Positions 7,601 through 7,641 of a DNA stretch of 7,641 nt are shown piece after piece. The notes under the pieces are model-generated. The model searched no databases. It was not told the origin of the DNA and worked only from the letters and a program-made list of their open reading frames with translations. The translations under genes and the position numbers were made by a program. Within the stretch, counting starts at the first letter, position 1; each line of letters opens with the position of its first letter. Location: the NCBI GenBank assembly GCA_947445425.1, contig CANFFA010000097.1, positions 1 through 7,641 of the forward strand, given 5' to 3'. The stretch comes from Paludibacteraceae bacterium. GTDB taxonomy: Bacteria; Bacteroidota; Bacteroidia; Bacteroidales; Paludibacteraceae.

Positions 7601-7641
7601 AGGTGAGAAATCAACGGGATTACTTTTAACAAGAGTTTGAC
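4631..7641 (-). CDS. ccsBA: CcsBA-type cytochrome c synthase (ResB-CcsA fusion), 5' end outside window
   Basis: The frame is open to the right edge (1002 residues visible), so the GTG and ATG near 7465 are internal, not starts. The product is a system II haem lyase that exports haem and attaches it to CXXCH cysteines in the periplasm. The first part is the ResB periplasmic domain: RYAGSMSP, then GYRFFQSSYDPDEQGT and a following helix (about 6840-6650). Another helix ending PSIAAS leads into a second periplasmic domain and the CcsA part, with about eight to ten helices. The haem-handling WWD motif WGRYWGWD..ETW is at 4933-4895. Histidines at 5152-5150 (VHV), 4858-4856 (LHLR) and 4741-4739 (GMHSYG) have spacings of 98 and 39, close to my recollection of the P-His1, TM-His2 and P-His2 haem ligands of characterised CcsBA. 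TM-His1 should lie upstream, beyond the window. A Met-rich insertion is described separately. Its position before a multihaem cluster suggests it matures those proteins. Confidence 0.93.
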   Translation of the reverse strand, partial: QTLVKSNPVDFSPSKPNNFTESLEIGGKKITVENQLFVPNAEETVIPDENGEPIISIFVMSGADQSANLILFGDDIAKAGDFSFSFEKFKHKADILFSVIDNQLYFKSGRIITKTGTLASGMIDKEHAIAITPGENCLATENTIYRADKLVFMIKGFMPKAIKTLIPGEMNLDKAAAMSQGRDALVLKVSDGKLTKQVNVFKSPEGMGETVNCQLNDVNVGLNFGQLAEKLPFSITLRQFELERYAGSMSPSSFASEITLTDTEMKSVRPFRIYMNNILNYRGYRFFQSSYDPDEQGTVLSVNHDFWGTNITYFGYLLMLVGMVVTLFSKNSRFTSLLKLTSEIQAKRKAAKVIMLASLFTLSLPSIAASELNKEQHLHELNRLLVQNAGEGRIQPLSTYAADVLRKIYKHNTFKAQSGVEVLLGMSVNAGLWKNEPIIKVGHPELEKELNAVDGYVSYNQLFDMTKGGVYRLQSSVEKTYQKEESARNKYEKELLNVDERFNICTQIYSRALLAFFPVPGDVHGKWTVQQAANTMSSSMSTANMSAMAMPPAMGESCPASAEEKMKAKGSSEMESTEDPAMAALHAGDSKDNANPHAGMEEMQSTAADAELKADAPMGSCTRTAGDAMTADASCEMNNSAMLLENYFEALSQALKSGNWAVANEKLNLIKKYQLENGGEQLPTATKIELEIKYNNWNIFFNLAIAYCILGFLLLLLHFYNIFKYNAKLDKLLDKTVYPLGFLFIVYTAGMALRWSISGHAPWSNGYEIMLFVGWASSLAGLLFSRKSPLAFATTALLSALALSVAGMSWMNPEITNLVPVLKSYWLIVHVAVISSSYGFMALGAILGFLNLILIIAKTPKNRVRLNDNILEISYIIELALTIGIFLLTVGTFLGGVWANESWGRYWGWDAKETWALVSVLVYAVVLHLRFMPKLNNPLVLSTTALVAFSSIIMTFLGVNYYLSGMHSYGQGTAPTLPNSLFIVILVVIAVVFLAFRAERKK
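5714..6037 (-). other. Met/Ala/Ser-rich low-complexity insertion with three Cys inside CcsBA
   Basis: In-frame, 108 residues lie between the FFPVPGDVHGKW segment and the LLENYFEAL helix of the second periplasmic domain. They contain 15 Met, 3 Cys (in ESCPA, GSCTR and ASCEM contexts) and 2 His, with many Ala, Ser, Asp and Glu, and no predicted helix-forming membrane segment. Short partial repeats such as ADAPMGSC and TADASCEM are visible. The flanks read as normal CcsBA, so this is an insertion or expanded linker rather than a frameshift. Met/Cys/His content resembles extracytoplasmic copper-binding stretches, but metal binding is only a guess; an unstructured linker is the simpler view. Confidence 0.75.

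Overview
The window is an AT-rich stretch in which every supported gene lies on the minus strand. It looks like chromosome from a Bacteroidota-type bacterium. This is inferred from the absence of Shine-Dalgarno sequences before the starts, a TAnnTTTG-type promoter box, signal peptides ending in ..HGQ or ..HAQ, and a fused ResB-CcsA (CcsBA) cytochrome c synthase of the architecture usual in that phylum. The genus cannot be read from the sequence.

In transcription order (right to left): (1) 7641-4631, a 5'-truncated CcsBA-type haem lyase, the system II machine that attaches haem to CXXCH motifs, carrying an unusual Met/Cys-rich insertion; (2) 4630-4451, a gap with a near-perfect 16-bp inverted repeat and a good candidate promoter; (3) 4450-3659, a 263-residue integral membrane protein with two His-x13-His pairs, read as a di-haem b-type cytochrome; (4) 3598-2255, a membrane-anchored ferredoxin-like/FAD/NAD(P) oxidoreductase with a circularly permuted thioredoxin-reductase fold; (5) 2127-535, a secreted cytochrome with 20 CXXCH motifs in about seven triheme units; (6) 445-1, the start of a second secreted multihaem cytochrome with the same repeat, running off the left edge. 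The gaps at 446-534, 2128-2254 and 3599-3658 hold no gene, RNA or convincing promoter that I can see.

Read together, genes 3-6 form a plausible electron conduit: NAD(P)H (or another cytoplasmic donor) to FAD and iron-sulfur centres on the cytoplasmic face, then a di-haem b protein spanning the membrane, then long periplasmic multihaem wires. CcsBA upstream would supply the many covalent haems. Direction of electron flow, terminal acceptor and any outer-membrane partner are not visible. The overall system is inference. The haem motifs, His pairs, Rossmann motifs and permuted order are read directly from the sequence.
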